In this document: positions 1 to 9,008 of the stretch, piece after piece
How positions within the stretch are numbered: the stretch's first letter is position 1
Layout: each line of letters opens with the position of its first letter
Assembly (NCBI GenBank): GCA_023436205.1
Contig: JAEZKC010000068.1
Coordinates: 76,512 to 140,511 of the forward strand
From: Fibrobacterota bacterium
GTDB taxonomy: Bacteria; Fibrobacterota; Chitinivibrionia; Chitinivibrionales; Chitinispirillaceae
Reading direction: 5' to 3'
Length of the DNA: 64,000 nucleotides
Notes under the pieces: generated by a model
Told to the model about the DNA's origin: nothing
Databases searched by the model: none
Seen by the model: only the letters and a program-made list of their open reading frames with translations
Translations under genes and position numbers: made by a program

Positions 1-500
1 TCATAAGTGCCATGTCGGTTTCTGCATGCAGAATAGGGTTCCTTATAGCCGTTTTCAAAGGAAACAGTCATTCGGAAGCGGTTTCTATCCAGCGAATCGA
101 CTTTTACTTTGGTTGTTTGGACAAGTCTGTTTTCAATTTTGTCCAGGTGCTTATAGAGCATCTGCGGGCTGGCAAAGGCCGCCATAAAGAAAAGCTGAGC
201 TTTGTTGGAGGCAACAATCAGATTGCGCCCCATAGTGTAGGCAAAATCCGGATCTCCAGTGTGTTTGGATGCAATATTGAACAGTTCATCAACCACTTCG
301 ATTGACATATATCCGTTTTCATCTTCAAAGAACACTCGGGGATGACCAAGTTCCAAAAGGATCTTATCTGTGATTTCCGGTCCCACGGTTTTATCCAGAT
401 AACGAAGGGTCGGAATTACAATCCGCTTGGAAACATTGGTTTGCTTTTGATCATCCTTCACCTTGGTGCCTCTACAGTTTTGATCCGCAATCAATTGCAT
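1..500 (-). CDS. Unrecognised protein, N-terminal part only (runs off left edge)
   Basis: The minus strand is open from an ATG at 500 to the window edge, about 166 codons, with no stop. The product is soluble and acidic, begins MQLIADQNCRGTKV and contains the stretches RIVIPTLRYLDKTVG and FNIASKHTGDPDFAYTMGR. I do not recognise a family. Its overall look resembles the ligand- or heme-sensing N-terminal region found ahead of output domains in signalling proteins, but this is only an impression. The ATG is immediately preceded by an in-frame stop and has no clear ribosome binding site. The GTG at 461 (codon 14) sits 7 nt after AGAGG and is an equally good start. It diverges from the ATP-grasp gene with only 18 bp between them. 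Confidence 0.6.
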   Translation of the reverse strand, partial: MQLIADQNCRGTKVKDDQKQTNVSKRIVIPTLRYLDKTVGPEITDKILLELGHPRVFFEDENGYMSIEVVDELFNIASKHTGDPDFAYTMGRNLIVASNKAQLFFMAAFASPQMLYKHLDKIENRLVQTTKVKVDSLDRNRFRMTVSFENGYKEPYSACRNRHGTY

Positions 501-518
501 TTAGTATTTTAAGCGATA

Positions 519-1712
519 ATGCCGGCTAAACGAAGACTATATTACTTTAATGCACTTTTTGATCTTCCCCGCCAGGAGCTCATAAAACCGGCGTTACACC
601 GGGCGGCCATGGAAATGAGCACACTTTTTATTGCACTTGGCAATGCAGAAGACCTGGTACTGCTTAGAGTCAAGGTTTCAGACAATTACCGGGAATACCT
701 GCAGGAATCCGGTCTGGCCTTGCCTTCGTTTGTTAATGAGCACTTCAGGTCTTGTGAATCGATACTTCCCGAACCATGGGCCTGGGATGATACGGTTGTA
801 AACCTGTTTGAAAAAATGAATTTATCAGTGCCGCATCCTCCGACTGACATTGTCAGAGTTGTGAATGACAGGGCATTTTGTACCCAGTTTTCTCAGAAAG
901 AAGGCACAGGTGTTCCCGGTTCGCAAATGATGTATTCATTTGAAGATTTCAATATACTTCTCGCAACAGGGGAACTGGAATATCCTCTGGTATTAAAACC
1001 GTCTCAGGGGAGTTCCGGTTTTGGATTCGTTCTGCTGAATTCGCCCCCGGATGCAAGTATGCTAGACAGAATAAAACAGTTGTTTGAAATGTCATCTTAC
1101 ACTGTGGAACCATGGTACAAAAGAATTTCTGATATCTCCAGCTCAGTCGTGATCGGGATTGATGGCTCGGTGGACCTGGTTCGTCATTATCGCTGCTTTG
1201 TGAATTCCAGGGGCACCTTTTACGGAGTACACTTATCACCTGAATCGCCCGGGTCAAGCTGGGAGGGTCTTTTGACTCAAAAGGCACTGTCCTGTTCCAG
1301 ATTTCTATTTGAAAAGGGTTACTTCGGACCAGTCGGGTTTGATTCATTTATTTATGAATCATCCTCGGGAGATGAGCGGATTGCACCGGTTATCGAAATA
1401 AATGCCCGTCATGTCATAAGTGATATCGCTCGGGCACTTCAATCGAAACTTGTTCCCGAGAAACATGTGTTTTTCCGCTTTTTAAGCAGCAAAAGATGCC
1501 GATTGCCTGAAACTTATTCGGAATTAAGAACTATTTTGGGAAGTCTCTCGTTTTCACAGCAAAGTAAAACAGGTGTACTGTTAATAACACCGCTTAGAGC
1601 TTGTTCTGATATCTATCGGCAGCCTTACAGAAATGCTTTTCTTCTGTCGGCAGATTCGGAAAGTGCATTGTTTGACATGGATAGAGAGCTGATTATGAAG
1701 CTGTCCCGATAA
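519..1712 (+). CDS. ATP-grasp domain protein
   Basis: A 397-residue soluble protein. The central and C-terminal parts have the ATP-grasp pattern: a Lys-containing strand LVLKPSQGSSGFGF (about residues 157-170) that would bind ATP phosphates, and a late metal-binding strand PVIEINARHVISDIARAL (about 291-308) with the Glu-x-Asn pair. The family ligates a carboxylate to an amine or thiol through an acyl-phosphate. The substrate cannot be told from sequence. The first 120 residues look like a pre-ATP-grasp domain and match nothing I know. The HAD phosphatase gene follows 65 bp downstream on the same strand, so the two may be co-transcribed. No strong Shine-Dalgarno sequence precedes the ATG. An antisense frame inside it is a shadow. 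Confidence 0.75.
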   Translation: MPAKRRLYYFNALFDLPRQELIKPALHRAAMEMSTLFIALGNAEDLVLLRVKVSDNYREYLQESGLALPSFVNEHFRSCESILPEPWAWDDTVVNLFEKMNLSVPHPPTDIVRVVNDRAFCTQFSQKEGTGVPGSQMMYSFEDFNILLATGELEYPLVLKPSQGSSGFGFVLLNSPPDASMLDRIKQLFEMSSYTVEPWYKRISDISSSVVIGIDGSVDLVRHYRCFVNSRGTFYGVHLSPESPGSSWEGLLTQKALSCSRFLFEKGYFGPVGFDSFIYESSSGDERIAPVIEINARHVISDIARALQSKLVPEKHVFFRFLSSKRCRLPETYSELRTILGSLSFSQQSKTGVLLITPLRACSDIYRQPYRNAFLLSADSESALFDMDRELIMKLSR

Positions 1713-1777
1713 TCAACTTTGTGGAAGAATGGTCTTCAAGGTGTTATTTTTCTGTTCTTTTGAAGGGAGAATACAAG

Positions 1778-2497
1778 TTGCAGGATAAAAAACTACCCAA
1801 AGCGGTTTTGTTTGATCTTGATGATACCATAATTGCCTTTGATTCGGTTTCGCTTCCGGTTTGGGAGGAGATCTCTTTAATCTATTCATCCCTGCTGGGT
1901 GTTTCCAAAGAGGAGTTGCTTGGGGCGGTTCTGGATGCAAGCCGCTGGTATTGGGGAGATGTGCAAAGGCATCGTATAGGAAGAAATAATCAGCGGGAGG
2001 CACGCCGGGAGATTGTAAAAACTGGGTTGCGCAAACTTGGTTTAGAGGAGAGTGAAAACTGGAATGCCTTAGCAGATGCATATTCTCAGAAGCGGCTGGA
2101 GGCAGTGCATCTATTTCCCGGGTCCATCGAGACGTTGCAGCATTTTAGAGGGCAGGGAGTAAAGTTGGTTCTTGTAACTAATGGAGAAGCACCTCTGCAG
2201 AGAGAGAAAATTGAGCGTTTCGGGTTGTCCCCTTATTTTGATGGGATATTTATTGAGGGGGAAGTAGGGTATGGAAAGCCTGAGGAGCGGTTTTATTCAC
2301 TAGCTTTGGAGAGCGTGTCTGCAGGTCCGGAGGAGTGCTGGATAGTGGGGGACAATCTGGAGTGGGAGGTGGAGGTCCCGGGTAAGATGGGCTTTTATAC
2401 AGTTTGGAATGATATCCGAGGAAAGGGGCTTCCGGCCGGAAGCAGTGTTTTTCCACACAGAATAGTTCGTTCGATACGGGAACTGATTGATTTTTAA
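1778..2497 (+). CDS. HAD-superfamily hydrolase (HAD-IA type phosphatase)
   Basis: A cytoplasmic phosphatase-like protein of 239 residues. Motif I is VLFDLDDTII, with the nucleophilic Asp and the acid/base Asp two residues later. Motif II is VLVTNG, motif III is the Lys of GYGKPEERF, and motif IV is IVGDNLEWE, where the usual last Asp is Glu. The helical cap between motifs I and II (about 100 residues) fits the C1 cap of YjjG/Gph-like enzymes. The longest frame starts at 1721, but the TTG at 1778 follows GGGAG (1765-1769) by 8 nt and gives a normal family N-terminus (LQDKKLPKAVLFDLDD), so I use it. The substrate is unknown. Phosphoglycolate or nucleotide phosphatases are the closest types. Confidence 0.82.
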   Translation: MQDKKLPKAVLFDLDDTIIAFDSVSLPVWEEISLIYSSLLGVSKEELLGAVLDASRWYWGDVQRHRIGRNNQREARREIVKTGLRKLGLEESENWNALADAYSQKRLEAVHLFPGSIETLQHFRGQGVKLVLVTNGEAPLQREKIERFGLSPYFDGIFIEGEVGYGKPEERFYSLALESVSAGPEECWIVGDNLEWEVEVPGKMGFYTVWNDIRGKGLPAGSSVFPHRIVRSIRELIDF

Positions 2498-2508
2498 GCA
2501 TTTAAGTG

Positions 2509-2552
2509 GGCAGGCCGTTCCCATTTTGTGAAAAATATTGGGAATGCCTGCC
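2509..2552. terminator. Strong hairpin after the HAD gene
   Basis: GGCAGGC (2509-2515) pairs with GCCTGCC (2546-2552), and TTCCCA (2518-2523) with TGGGAA (2539-2544), around an A/T-rich loop. It lies 12 bp past the HAD stop codon. There is no U-tract, so it is a terminator or 3'-end stabiliser rather than a classical intrinsic terminator. Confidence 0.55.
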
Positions 2553-2697
2553 GTATTCTGATGAAAATCAACCGGTTAACGTTTTCGGTTCAAGCGTGAA
2601 ACTGATTGTGGCATATCTGTCGCAGTAATGGGTGGCAAGCGCAAATGTTCTTTCAGATGTGCTTGTTAGAAATTAACCTAACTCAGGAGGTCACCTT

Positions 2698-3213
2698 ATG
2701 CTGCGCAACATTTTCCTCATCACACTTTCCACTTTAGCACTGACAGTCGCGGGAGGCAGAAGCGCTCCTTCAGATACCGGCGGGAATGGTGGAGATGGCG
2801 GTTCCATGTCCGATACTACCCAGGTACAGGGAACTGTTTCCTCCGTGGATTTGCAGAATCAGATGTTTGTTATTGAATCTGATACCGGTATGGACACTGT
2901 CTATTTTAATGATCAGACCGAGTTCAATCCTGCTGACAGCATGGAACAGATCCTGCAGATGGACAATGATGTCATGGTGTGGTATACACAACAGGAGGGC
3001 GACAAGGTTGCGGTTAGAATCGAAATGGCCACAAGTGACGGTTCTATGAATGGAAGCGGCCAGGATACCATGAATGGTGGATCAGGCAGCAAAGATACCA
3101 TGAATGGAGGCGGTAAGGATACTATGAAAGATACTATGGATGGTGGATCCAATGGCGGAGATACCATGAACGGTGGTCAGGATACTATGAGTGATACTGG
3201 AAGCGGATGGTAA
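2698..3213 (+). CDS. Secreted protein with C-terminal DTMNGG repeats
   Basis: A 171-residue protein preceded by a perfect AGGAGG. Residues 1-20 form a signal peptide (MLRNIFLITLSTLALTVAGG). A small domain (about 40-110) has the TQVQGTVSSVDLQNQMFVIE pattern of an OB-like beta barrel, as in DUF5666-type proteins. The last 60 residues are made of imperfect repeats of GS-x-DTMNGG (at least six DTM units), a flexible hydrophilic tail. The sequence around the cleavage site, LTVAGGRS, is what remains if the lipobox Cys of a lipoprotein is replaced by Gly (TGC to GGC). If so the protein is now periplasmic or secreted rather than lipid-anchored. Function unknown. A T-rich terminator hairpin follows. 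Confidence 0.7.
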   Translation: MLRNIFLITLSTLALTVAGGRSAPSDTGGNGGDGGSMSDTTQVQGTVSSVDLQNQMFVIESDTGMDTVYFNDQTEFNPADSMEQILQMDNDVMVWYTQQEGDKVAVRIEMATSDGSMNGSGQDTMNGGSGSKDTMNGGGKDTMKDTMDGGSNGGDTMNGGQDTMSDTGSGW

Positions 3214-3240
3214 GCTTTAGTCATCAGTTGTAGCAGGAGG

Positions 3241-3272
3241 AGCCGGGGGGAAATCTCTCGGTTCTTCTTTTT
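3241..3272 (+). terminator. Intrinsic terminator
   Basis: AGCCGgggg and ctctCGGTT form a G/C-rich hairpin followed directly by CTTCTTTTT. It lies 27 bp after the repeat protein stop and overlaps the ribosome binding site of the next gene, so that gene probably has its own promoter or depends on read-through. Confidence 0.6.
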
Positions 3273-3282
3273 GGAGGGTGCC

Positions 3283-3594
3283 ATGGAGAAGAAGTCGTTA
3301 AGTATTCAGGATGAAGAGGAGTTCGCAGGTAATTTGGTTAACTGGGAAATAGACCGTCATCAAGAGCATACGCTTATTAAGGATGTAAAGACTGACACTT
3401 ACCAGGAAGCACTTGGAGCCCTCAATGAGATTGCTCAACTGGCTCAGAAGGAAGATCATCATCCGGAGCTGTGTCTCTCTTATAATCGGCTCAGAATAGA
3501 GTTATATACACACAAGATACATGGTTTATCAGAGGAGGATTTCAAAATGGCAGTAAAAATTGATGAAATCCTCGAAAGAATGCGGTTACTCTGA
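3283..3594 (+). CDS. phhB: Pterin-4a-carbinolamine dehydratase
   Basis: The 103-residue product has the family signature: HHPELCLSYNRLRIELYTH, followed by GLSEEDFKMAVKID. The paired His residues and the later His are the catalytic set that dehydrates 4a-hydroxytetrahydrobiopterin during pterin recycling. Length and position of the motif match the single-domain bacterial family. The frame opens at 3271, but the ATG at 3283 lies 5 nt behind GGAGG (3273-3277) and is the better start. No aromatic amino-acid hydroxylase is adjacent, so the role may be general pterin or molybdopterin maintenance, or moonlighting. The gene on the other side is convergent (CotH). Confidence 0.9.
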   Translation: MEKKSLSIQDEEEFAGNLVNWEIDRHQEHTLIKDVKTDTYQEALGALNEIAQLAQKEDHHPELCLSYNRLRIELYTHKIHGLSEEDFKMAVKIDEILERMRLL

Positions 3595-3645
3595 AAAAGT
3601 TTGCACCAGAGAAAAGCGGGCGGGCTTATACTCTGATGCTACTAC

Positions 3646-6114
3646 TCATTTAAAAACAAATCTGATATTGTCTACCCTAAGGAATCCAACATCTGGATTT
3701 ACCGACAGGTCCCCTGCACCATCAAAACGGGCACTCGGGGCAAAGGCCAGGCCACTTACCTGAGACATGACCTCATCGAAAATATCTGGATTGTCGGGGT
3801 TGCCCCATGTGGGATACCCTAATCTATCCACAGGGAGTATCACCGTTTTGATTTCTGGAAGGGCATCGACAGACCAGATATAGTCTTCCTTGACGCTATA
3901 ATCTGCATAGACATCACTTTTTATCGAGATAGTAATAGTACGCTGCACATCTGATTTGAGCGAAAGCTGAATCTCCTTGAGGTTGGTCAGGTCGGTTACA
4001 TCGCGGAGATTCATCCCGAAACCGCACCATTCGCTCCATGGTTGAGTACTGCCGGATGGGAGCAATTCAAAGGAAAAGTGAATATCTGCAGTGCCAAACA
4101 AAGGATCTTTGGTGCTGTGTTCCAGGGATACCGTTGAGTTCAAAGACGCATAGGTATAGGTCCATCCGCTTACGCTTGCAGCTGGTGCAAATTCAAAATT
4201 GTTAAGCAGATTATCCCTGAGGTGACTGTTAAAGGGATAGTGTTCAAGATATCCGCTGGTATCTGCTTGGGGTTTAATTCCATGCAGGTGATTGTAGAAA
4301 CTGGTTTTCAGAATGGAAAAATCATCTTTGAGAGAGGAAACTTCATTGAGCCAGTTTGAGTAAGAGACCACCGGGTCATCCTGTAAAGCCTTGTCAATCA
4401 GCTGGGAATGGGCATCAACTTTTTTGCATAGTGTTTCCGGCTGAAAGAATTTCTCCAGAAACTGTTCTCCGTGCTGAACGAATCTGTTCCAGTAAAGCTG
4501 GGCGGTGAGTTTTATGAAACGGTCACAGTTGGGCGGAGTCACAAAAGAAGATCCTCCCCATACAGGATAGCCAGCACAGGTTGAAGAGGGTTCATTCCAG
4601 TTTGGCAACCCGGCGGATTCGATATAGGGGTCGGTCGCCCACAATGTATTGTCAAGATCCCAGGGGATGAGCCAGAATTTCCCTCCGGAGTTTTCTTCTT
4701 CATAAAGAAAAAAATTATGGTTTGATGCCCAGTTACCACTGCCATAGAAAGACATTATTCCGTCCCAGTTTTTTATGGCCCTGTCAACCGCAAAGTAGCG
4801 AAGGAGGTAATCAAAATCAACTAAAGACGATAGATTTCTGGAAAAGCTTTCTGCTGTAGAGGTGTCAATTGCCTTGTAGAATCCGATCATGCGGGAAACA
4901 TCAGGATTATCGGCCGGTTTGTCGTTTGTCACTAATCCATTAAGGAAATAGCTTCTGGTTCTAGGGGCAGGCCAGGTTTCTTTGTAGAGATTGCCGTCTC
5001 CGTAAACCGGCCATCTTGCCTTTGTAAATCTTCCATCCACATCTTCCACGGCCACGAAAAGACCGACATAGGTGTTGTTTACATACACTTTGGCGTAAGA
5101 TGTTCTGGGGGCGAAAATTCCCATTTCCCTGAACAGTTCGTAAGACAGCATGTCATGCATCTTGGTGGCATCGGCAGACATGGAGTGCAGGTTCAACCGT
5201 TTCATGGAGTAGAACCGTTTATCCGGATCGTACTCGGTGAATTTGACTTTGAAGGAAATTTTGCGGCAAACTTCCTTTTCGATAAGTCTGCGGTGAGATG
5301 TACTGTCGAAGCAGTTGGGTATTGAGTAAGGGGAACCTTTATATCTGAATCCCACAGTGCCTATGGTTTGATCTTCAAACTGCATCTGGGCGGGAACATA
5401 GGTTTCCCGGTATCCATATTGTTCCAGGAAAAGGGAGTCTGCACCACTGAGGGTAAAATGGTATGAACGGATTTTGGTCTGATCAAAAACAAAACTCCTT
5501 TCATCTGCATTAAGATTAATTGTGATGTTTTCCACAGATCCCGGCACCGATAGATTAAACGGGTAATAAGCATCATGGCGGAAAATGAGCTGAACAGGGG
5601 ACTGTGCATCTGCGGTTCTGGTTTGCAAGCTGTTCCGTGCAGCAATATTAGCTTTGAATGTGGCAGAGTGTTTTGACAGAATCAGCTTTACGGATGCCCT
5701 GACGCCATCATTCCCCTTGAGCTTAAGGAGATAGATGCCGGGTGGTGTATTGTTCAACTGAATGGAACGGCTGGAAATGAGGTTGCAGTTCAGAAGGCAG
5801 CGGCCACTCAGGGCGTAGATCGAGGCTTCTGTAAGCCCGCTGGTTTGAGGCAGTTCAAGTCTGCGAAGGCGGGAATTCCATTTAATGAGAGATTCTGGAC
5901 CATGCTTGACAGAATTAATGGCGGGAGAGGACGCACTCGTGGAGAGGAAGAACTTTCCCTGGGAGTCTGTCCGTGTGTTGAATTCTGTATAGCCTGCAGA
6001 CACCAGTACACCTTCAACTGCCAGACCGCTTTTGGCATCTACGACTGTGCCGCTGAAATCTGCGGCGTATACGCCGAGAGCCGTTGCAATGATCCACCAG
6101 GCTTGTTTTTTCAA
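3646..6114 (-). CDS. CotH-kinase family secreted protein with regulatory-like N-terminal domain and carbohydrate-binding C-terminus
   Basis: An 822-residue exported protein. I start at the TTG at 6114 because it follows AGGAGG by 6 nt and yields a clean signal peptide (MKKQAWWIIATALGVYAA); the longest frame begins at a GTG at 6153. Domain order: a carboxypeptidase-regulatory-like beta sandwich (ADFSGTVVDAKSGLAVEGVLV, about 18-75); a short module resembling an FCB sorting domain (ASIYALSGRC ... GIYLLKLKG, about 95-150), unusual at this end; the CotH kinase region (about 225-590) with RYKG, the KISFKVKF strand, and WLIPWDLDNTLW carrying the metal-binding Asp residues; and a C-terminal beta-sandwich CBM-like domain (about 650-822). 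CotH proteins phosphorylate proteins in spores, and occur beside cellulosome and polysaccharide machinery. Here the neighbour is a GH9 cellulase on the same strand. Confidence 0.85.
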   Translation of the reverse strand: MKKQAWWIIATALGVYAADFSGTVVDAKSGLAVEGVLVSAGYTEFNTRTDSQGKFFLSTSASSPAINSVKHGPESLIKWNSRLRRLELPQTSGLTEASIYALSGRCLLNCNLISSRSIQLNNTPPGIYLLKLKGNDGVRASVKLILSKHSATFKANIAARNSLQTRTADAQSPVQLIFRHDAYYPFNLSVPGSVENITINLNADERSFVFDQTKIRSYHFTLSGADSLFLEQYGYRETYVPAQMQFEDQTIGTVGFRYKGSPYSIPNCFDSTSHRRLIEKEVCRKISFKVKFTEYDPDKRFYSMKRLNLHSMSADATKMHDMLSYELFREMGIFAPRTSYAKVYVNNTYVGLFVAVEDVDGRFTKARWPVYGDGNLYKETWPAPRTRSYFLNGLVTNDKPADNPDVSRMIGFYKAIDTSTAESFSRNLSSLVDFDYLLRYFAVDRAIKNWDGIMSFYGSGNWASNHNFFLYEEENSGGKFWLIPWDLDNTLWATDPYIESAGLPNWNEPSSTCAGYPVWGGSSFVTPPNCDRFIKLTAQLYWNRFVQHGEQFLEKFFQPETLCKKVDAHSQLIDKALQDDPVVSYSNWLNEVSSLKDDFSILKTSFYNHLHGIKPQADTSGYLEHYPFNSHLRDNLLNNFEFAPAASVSGWTYTYASLNSTVSLEHSTKDPLFGTADIHFSFELLPSGSTQPWSEWCGFGMNLRDVTDLTNLKEIQLSLKSDVQRTITISIKSDVYADYSVKEDYIWSVDALPEIKTVILPVDRLGYPTWGNPDNPDIFDEVMSQVSGLAFAPSARFDGAGDLSVNPDVGFLRVDNIRFVFK

Positions 6115-6282
6115 GAAGAGCCTCCTGTTGCAGGTTAGGGAGTTAAGGTGCACAAAAATATTTGTGAAAGAGATAAGGGTGGAGGTTCAGTTCACTGTGT
6201 TGCCGGCGCATTTTGAAATCATAAAACCCGCAAGGCAGCAAACCCCGGAGTGACGAGAGTAAATCACGCCGGGGTAGTAAGT

Positions 6283-8769
6283 TTATCTCATGATATTAAA
6301 CTGGTGATCACTAATCCATTTCCCGTTTTTAATTTGCAGCAGGTACATTCCTGAGCTCACTGAGTTTGGTATGTGAACCATAGCAGAGTTTTTTCCCTTA
6401 TCTACTACAAAACTCATGATTTTTTGCCCTTTTATGGAGAAGAGAGCAACTTCGGTTCGGGCCTTGGCGGCAGAACTTAAGGTAAGGTTAAGGGTATTGC
6501 CCAGGGTGCGAATAGACTTTAACTCGCTTCTTGAACTGGACCGGGGTGGAACCTGGATAGCGATAGGCGCAATGATCGGATTATCTATTCTGTAGGCCAG
6601 GGATGACATTGCTGTAAGGTACCAGGCATTGTGGGGCAGCCACTGTTCCATCCAACGCCAGTCTGCCCATAATGAATCGGCTGCACGCTGATGGTAGGGC
6701 ATGAATTCGAGGTCTTTCTGATCGGCTCTCATTGCGGTGATTCCGTTACAGATTCCACCTTTCACATTGGGGAAAGCGTATCCGCCCAATCCAGGGTAGT
6801 TTTCATAATTTTTCACTCCGTAGCCGAACATTAAACAGGTGGCAAAAGGATTCTTTCCCAAGATCCAGTCGAGCTGAGACACTGCTAAATCGTAGAAGGT
6901 GTTCTTCCACAGATCGCCTGTAGGGTCGGCCAGAGGTGAACCGAGGATGAATGCTGCTGCCATGGAGGAAAGGCGGGCATTTTCGCCTTGCCACCAGTAA
7001 CCGGTTTCATTTTGCTGAGGCATGAAGAAGGTAGACTGGTATGGTGAGGGGGTATTGGTTTCTTCACCATATACTTCGAAGTCGTAGAGAGAAAACCCGC
7101 AGCATTCCATCCCGCGTTCAACGCCATACATGCGCACATACTGCCCTTGAACTGGTGAGAATGTAAGTTCGCGTAAGCCGGCGGTTCCATCGGTGACTTC
7201 AGCTGCCTTTGTCCAGGACGTACCATTTAAGGAAACTTCGATGCGGTAGGCTTTTCCGTATGCGGCTTCCCAACGGAGTAAGACTCTATTTACCTTATAT
7301 ACTGAGCCAAGGTCTACAGAGATCCATTTATCATTTCCGAAATCGCTGGACCATCTGGTTGTGGAACTGCCATCAACTGCTTTTTCGGCTCCGAAATTGA
7401 TGTTGTCGTTTTCCACCCCGGATGAGGTTACGGGACGATTGCGAGCCAGATCTGATCCCGCGACACTCCCTGCGCTTACAGCTCTGTACATTTTCGCATA
7501 GTGAAAAGGATTGGGGTCATTCAGAGTGATGTTTTTATACCACAGCAGATTTTTCTTAATTGCATCACGGATAACCTGGATATCCGTGGGGTTTACAAGT
7601 TGCGCATAGCGGCTTAAGGCAACCACTGGAAGTCCCTCTTCTGCGGCATGATAAAAGGGTCTTGAGTTGTTTCCCTGCGCATCGTTTGAGGAGTAAAACC
7701 ACCCCTCTTCGGACTGACGGGCTAGAAGAGAACTAACTCTGGCTTGAGCATCCGAAAGATACTCCGCTTCTGATGTGGCGTTATAGAGTTCTACAGCTGC
7801 CATGAGGCCGCAGTAATCGTCTATTATATTTTCTTTTTTGTCATCCTGGTATTTTGTGGGGTTGGCTTTGAGATGGGCATAGGCGCGTTTTGCACCATTG
7901 AGATAGGATGCGGAGCTGGAATCTCCGCTGATACCCGCTTTGGAAGCCCGGGCAAGAGCGGCAATGGACATACCGGCACCCTCCCGCATGGCTGCCTGAT
8001 AATCTCCGGAGCGTACTCCTTCTGAATGGCTCCAGGCACAGATCTCCCGCGGAAAGTTATATCCCCAATTGTCAAAAATTGTCAGGTAGAAAAAGCCGGC
8101 CGGATCCAAAGCACGAAGCAGATAGTCAGCACCCCAAGCTGCTTCAGCTTTTGCTTCTGTAGCAAAAAAGTCCGGTTTCATCTCGATTGCATGTACAATG
8201 GCCCACACCACCATGGGGATTTGCTGCGGATTGAAAAAATTTGCAAATGATAAATGTGACAGGTATTTCCCTCTGTCTCCAGTGGCGTCGTTCCACCCTC
8301 CGTAGGCGTTTCGGGTGCCACTCCCTCCGAACAGTGCAACAGCCTTGTCATCCTGATCAGTATTTCTCATTCCATTGAAAAAACCAATCTGATCTGCACC
8401 AGTTTTGTTTAACAGCACATTCTGGCCAATTGAAAAGAGTGGTGATGTCACCTGGCCATATTTAAGCTTATAGTTACCATCAGTTTTAAAAGAGCTGAAA
8501 TCTGCAACTCTAAAGCGTCTGTTCTTCCATCCCTCAACGGTGATTTCTTCACCCGGTGTTGTTGAATCCACAATACTGTTTTGTTCATTGATGATGTAGC
8601 AGGTCTGAGAAGCTAAAGGATCGGAGGACTGAATTACTGCTCTTTTTGGTCCCTCTTTTTCGTAACCGACCTCATTAACTAGGATAATGGGCTGAGAGTA
8701 GGCAATGCAGGCCAAGAGCAGCAGTGCTGCCGCCGTTCTTTGAATAGCGGTGTTTGGTCTTGTAGTCAA
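6283..8769 (-). CDS. GH9 endoglucanase with an F5/8-type C (discoidin) domain inserted in the catalytic barrel
   Basis: A secreted 828-residue cellulase. It starts at a TTG 8 nt after GAGGAG and has a signal peptide ending near ACIAYSQP. Order: CelD_N-type Ig-like domain (about 28-115, ILVNEVGYEKEGPKRAVI); first part of the (alpha/alpha)6 barrel with the catalytic GGWNDATGDRGKYLSH (Asp161 and Asp165 as base and water binder); a discoidin domain (about 435-570, AVDGSSTTRWSS ... YDFEVYG); the remaining barrel helices, with the expected acid Glu in the region WMEQWLPHNAWYL; and a C-terminal sorting-like module (about 755-828). The GWNDATGD spacing is typical of Fibrobacter-type GH9. The inserted discoidin is not part of the ordinary GH9 fold. 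It hydrolyses internal beta-1,4 bonds of cellulose or mixed glucans outside the cell. Confidence 0.9.
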   Translation of the reverse strand: MTTRPNTAIQRTAAALLLLACIAYSQPIILVNEVGYEKEGPKRAVIQSSDPLASQTCYIINEQNSIVDSTTPGEEITVEGWKNRRFRVADFSSFKTDGNYKLKYGQVTSPLFSIGQNVLLNKTGADQIGFFNGMRNTDQDDKAVALFGGSGTRNAYGGWNDATGDRGKYLSHLSFANFFNPQQIPMVVWAIVHAIEMKPDFFATEAKAEAAWGADYLLRALDPAGFFYLTIFDNWGYNFPREICAWSHSEGVRSGDYQAAMREGAGMSIAALARASKAGISGDSSSASYLNGAKRAYAHLKANPTKYQDDKKENIIDDYCGLMAAVELYNATSEAEYLSDAQARVSSLLARQSEEGWFYSSNDAQGNNSRPFYHAAEEGLPVVALSRYAQLVNPTDIQVIRDAIKKNLLWYKNITLNDPNPFHYAKMYRAVSAGSVAGSDLARNRPVTSSGVENDNINFGAEKAVDGSSTTRWSSDFGNDKWISVDLGSVYKVNRVLLRWEAAYGKAYRIEVSLNGTSWTKAAEVTDGTAGLRELTFSPVQGQYVRMYGVERGMECCGFSLYDFEVYGEETNTPSPYQSTFFMPQQNETGYWWQGENARLSSMAAAFILGSPLADPTGDLWKNTFYDLAVSQLDWILGKNPFATCLMFGYGVKNYENYPGLGGYAFPNVKGGICNGITAMRADQKDLEFMPYHQRAADSLWADWRWMEQWLPHNAWYLTAMSSLAYRIDNPIIAPIAIQVPPRSSSRSELKSIRTLGNTLNLTLSSAAKARTEVALFSIKGQKIMSFVVDKGKNSAMVHIPNSVSSGMYLLQIKNGKWISDHQFNIMR

Positions 8770-9008
8770 GTCCGAATCTCCTCAATTTAAGCGTTTTGAA
8801 TTACAATCAGTCTCATTCTTTTATAGTTCTATTTAGTAGAATTATCCTCTTGTGCGGTTTAGCTTGCAGCAGGATTTGGGCAAATTTCTTTGGCGGTCCC
8901 ATCGTAGTACCCCAGTATTGTTGTGTTTACCTGCAACCATTATGATGAATTTAACCTCCTACTGTATTATTTTTAGATTTTCGAACGTTCACTGAATCGG
9001 AGTCTAGT

